From contig DIHT01000149.1 of assembly GCA_002420305.1 (NCBI GenBank), forward strand, positions 1 through 64,000: a stretch of DNA of 64,000 nucleotides, read 5' to 3'. Positions 63,314-64,000 of the stretch are shown here, in pieces. Position numbers and translations under genes: made by a program. The DNA comes from Akkermansiaceae bacterium UBA5689 (GTDB taxonomy: Bacteria; Verrucomicrobiota; Verrucomicrobiia; Verrucomicrobiales; Akkermansiaceae). Each line of letters begins with the position of its first letter. Positions within the stretch are counted from its first letter, which is position 1. The notes beneath the pieces are model-generated. The model did no database searches. It was not told the origin of the DNA and saw nothing but the letters and a program-made list of their open reading frames with translations.

Positions 63314-64000
63314 CTACCGTTTCGGATAATCCTGATTTTCGTCGAGGTCTGCATCAGTGATCTGATCGGAGGGAACCCCTTCAGTGGGAACCTCTGCCTT
63401 CGCGCACCAGGTAATCGCATTCAGGACGATCCGACGGAAGTCGTCGTGTCCCCAGTTGCGGTGGAAATGTCCTCCCGTGAATCCAAAACCTCGACCGCCG
63501 TCGGGACGTTCGTAGGCCCATGCCAGATGTTGTATTTCTCCCCGCTCGAGGGCGGCCTTCACATGTTGATTGCCGGAGTGAAACCCATTTCTTCTTTTCA
63601 TCGTACTGGCAGGGGGATGGGCAGAGAGAATAGGGGTCACCCCTTTCATGTCCTCCTGAAAGCGCATGTGAAAATACCATTCATCACGGATCTTGAATGG
63701 CTTCACCCCACGGGTGATGGGGTGCTCTGGGAGCTCCTTGAAATCCGCATCCCAATGGGGGTTAACTGACCAGTTTCCTTCGAAGTAGCCTCCGATCCAG
63801 TCGAGAAACTTGTCACCCGATTTGCCCTTTGGCACCTCCACTCCATAATGGAGGCAGACGAGGCCGCAACCGTCCTTGAGCTTCAAATCGAGGCCCTCCA
63901 GGTGCTGGTTTGCCATATGGCGGCCTCCACCATCACAATAGAAAATGATACAGTCGGCATCCTCTAGCTCGGTGGCATTGGCGGGCCATCCTTTGGCGAG
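63314..64000 (-). CDS. ThuA-domain protein, 5' end beyond window
   Basis: A partial gene open to the right window edge (about 228 codons visible). It has the ThuA-like glutamine-amidotransferase fold marks: ADCIIFYCDGGGRH, then CGLVCLHYGVEVPKG, DRYL-free GYFEGNWSVNPHWDADF, and HPITRGVKPFKIRDEWYF (read in parts), ending GHFHRNWGHDDFRRIVLNAITW. ThuA proteins are linked to trehalose or other disaccharide metabolism and are abundant in PVC bacteria. An internal ATG at 63916 exists, but the reading frame and the family continue upstream of it, so it is not the true start. Confidence 0.88.
   Translation of the reverse strand, partial: LAKGWPANATELEDADCIIFYCDGGGRHMANQHLEGLDLKLKDGCGLVCLHYGVEVPKGKSGDKFLDWIGGYFEGNWSVNPHWDADFKELPEHPITRGVKPFKIRDEWYFHMRFQEDMKGVTPILSAHPPASTMKRRNGFHSGNQHVKAALERGEIQHLAWAYERPDGGRGFGFTGGHFHRNWGHDDFRRIVLNAITWCAKAEVPTEGVPSDQITDADLDENQDYPKR

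Overview
The window looks like a chromosomal segment of a Verrucomicrobiota bacterium, probably marine or particle-associated; the phylum is an inference and no rRNA is present to settle it. The signs are a DUF1501/PSD1 (DUF1549-DUF1553) pair, large PVC-type beta-propeller proteins carrying HEAT, cytochrome c, cupredoxin or discoidin-like modules, a ThuA protein, sulfatases, a homodimeric GlyRS, and a recA promoter holding TGTTC-N4-GAACA, which I recall as the Verrucomicrobia LexA motif. Base composition is moderately GC-rich throughout, and I see no phage, insertion sequence, CRISPR array or rRNA operon.

Layout. 1-3.6 kb: a partial manC, a small membrane protein, an SDR-fold epimerase-like protein that has lost its catalytic residues, an SH3-like lipoprotein and a peroxiredoxin. 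3.6-12.3 kb: a secreted protein with a strong terminator, avtA, a lipase-like lipoprotein, recA under a LexA-type promoter, then tilS, serS and an MsbA-like ABC exporter. 12.4-17.3 kb: a tandem pair of membrane-anchored coiled-coil paralogues, a 58-residue lipoprotein, an intact sulfatase, and a decayed sulfatase fused in frame to the tail of a PhoD-type phosphatase. 17.3-26.6 kb: housekeeping genes rlmH, glyS, xseA, sucCD, ispF, suhB, coaB/coaC and gmk. The coaC and coaB reading frames are a single frame broken by one TAG codon.

26.7-37.4 kb: a P-loop kinase, then a four-gene leftward operon that fits non-phosphorylative L-fucose oxidation (L-fucose dehydrogenase, L-fuconate dehydratase, a fumarylacetoacetate-hydrolase-family enzyme and 2-keto-3-deoxy-L-fuconate dehydrogenase). 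Upstream of it lie a membrane-anchored alpha/alpha-toroid protein and the DUF1501/PSD1 pair. With the sulfatase, this suggests use of sulfated fucose-containing polysaccharides.

37.5-49.6 kb: mutS, a thioredoxin-like protein without CXXC beside a cytochrome b562-like protein, an L,D-transpeptidase, mutM, a TPR protein, a 1013-residue DUF1080/propeller/HEAT/cupredoxin protein, a 34-residue AURKAIP1/COX24-like ribosomal protein, hisG and a hypothetical. 49.7-64 kb: a winged-helix-like gene behind an AT-rich region rich in inverted repeats, transketolase, a cobalamin riboswitch with a BtuB-like receptor, a double-retropepsin lipoprotein, tyrS, tRNA-His(GTG), rnc, an FG-GAP protein, an 869-residue propeller/cytochrome c/discoidin protein and a partial ThuA gene.

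The strongest anomalies are the sulfatase/PhoD fusion pseudogene, the amber-split coaBC, the catalytically degraded epimerase, the unassigned structured stretch at 47.8-47.9 kb and the inverted-repeat region at 49.7-49.8 kb.
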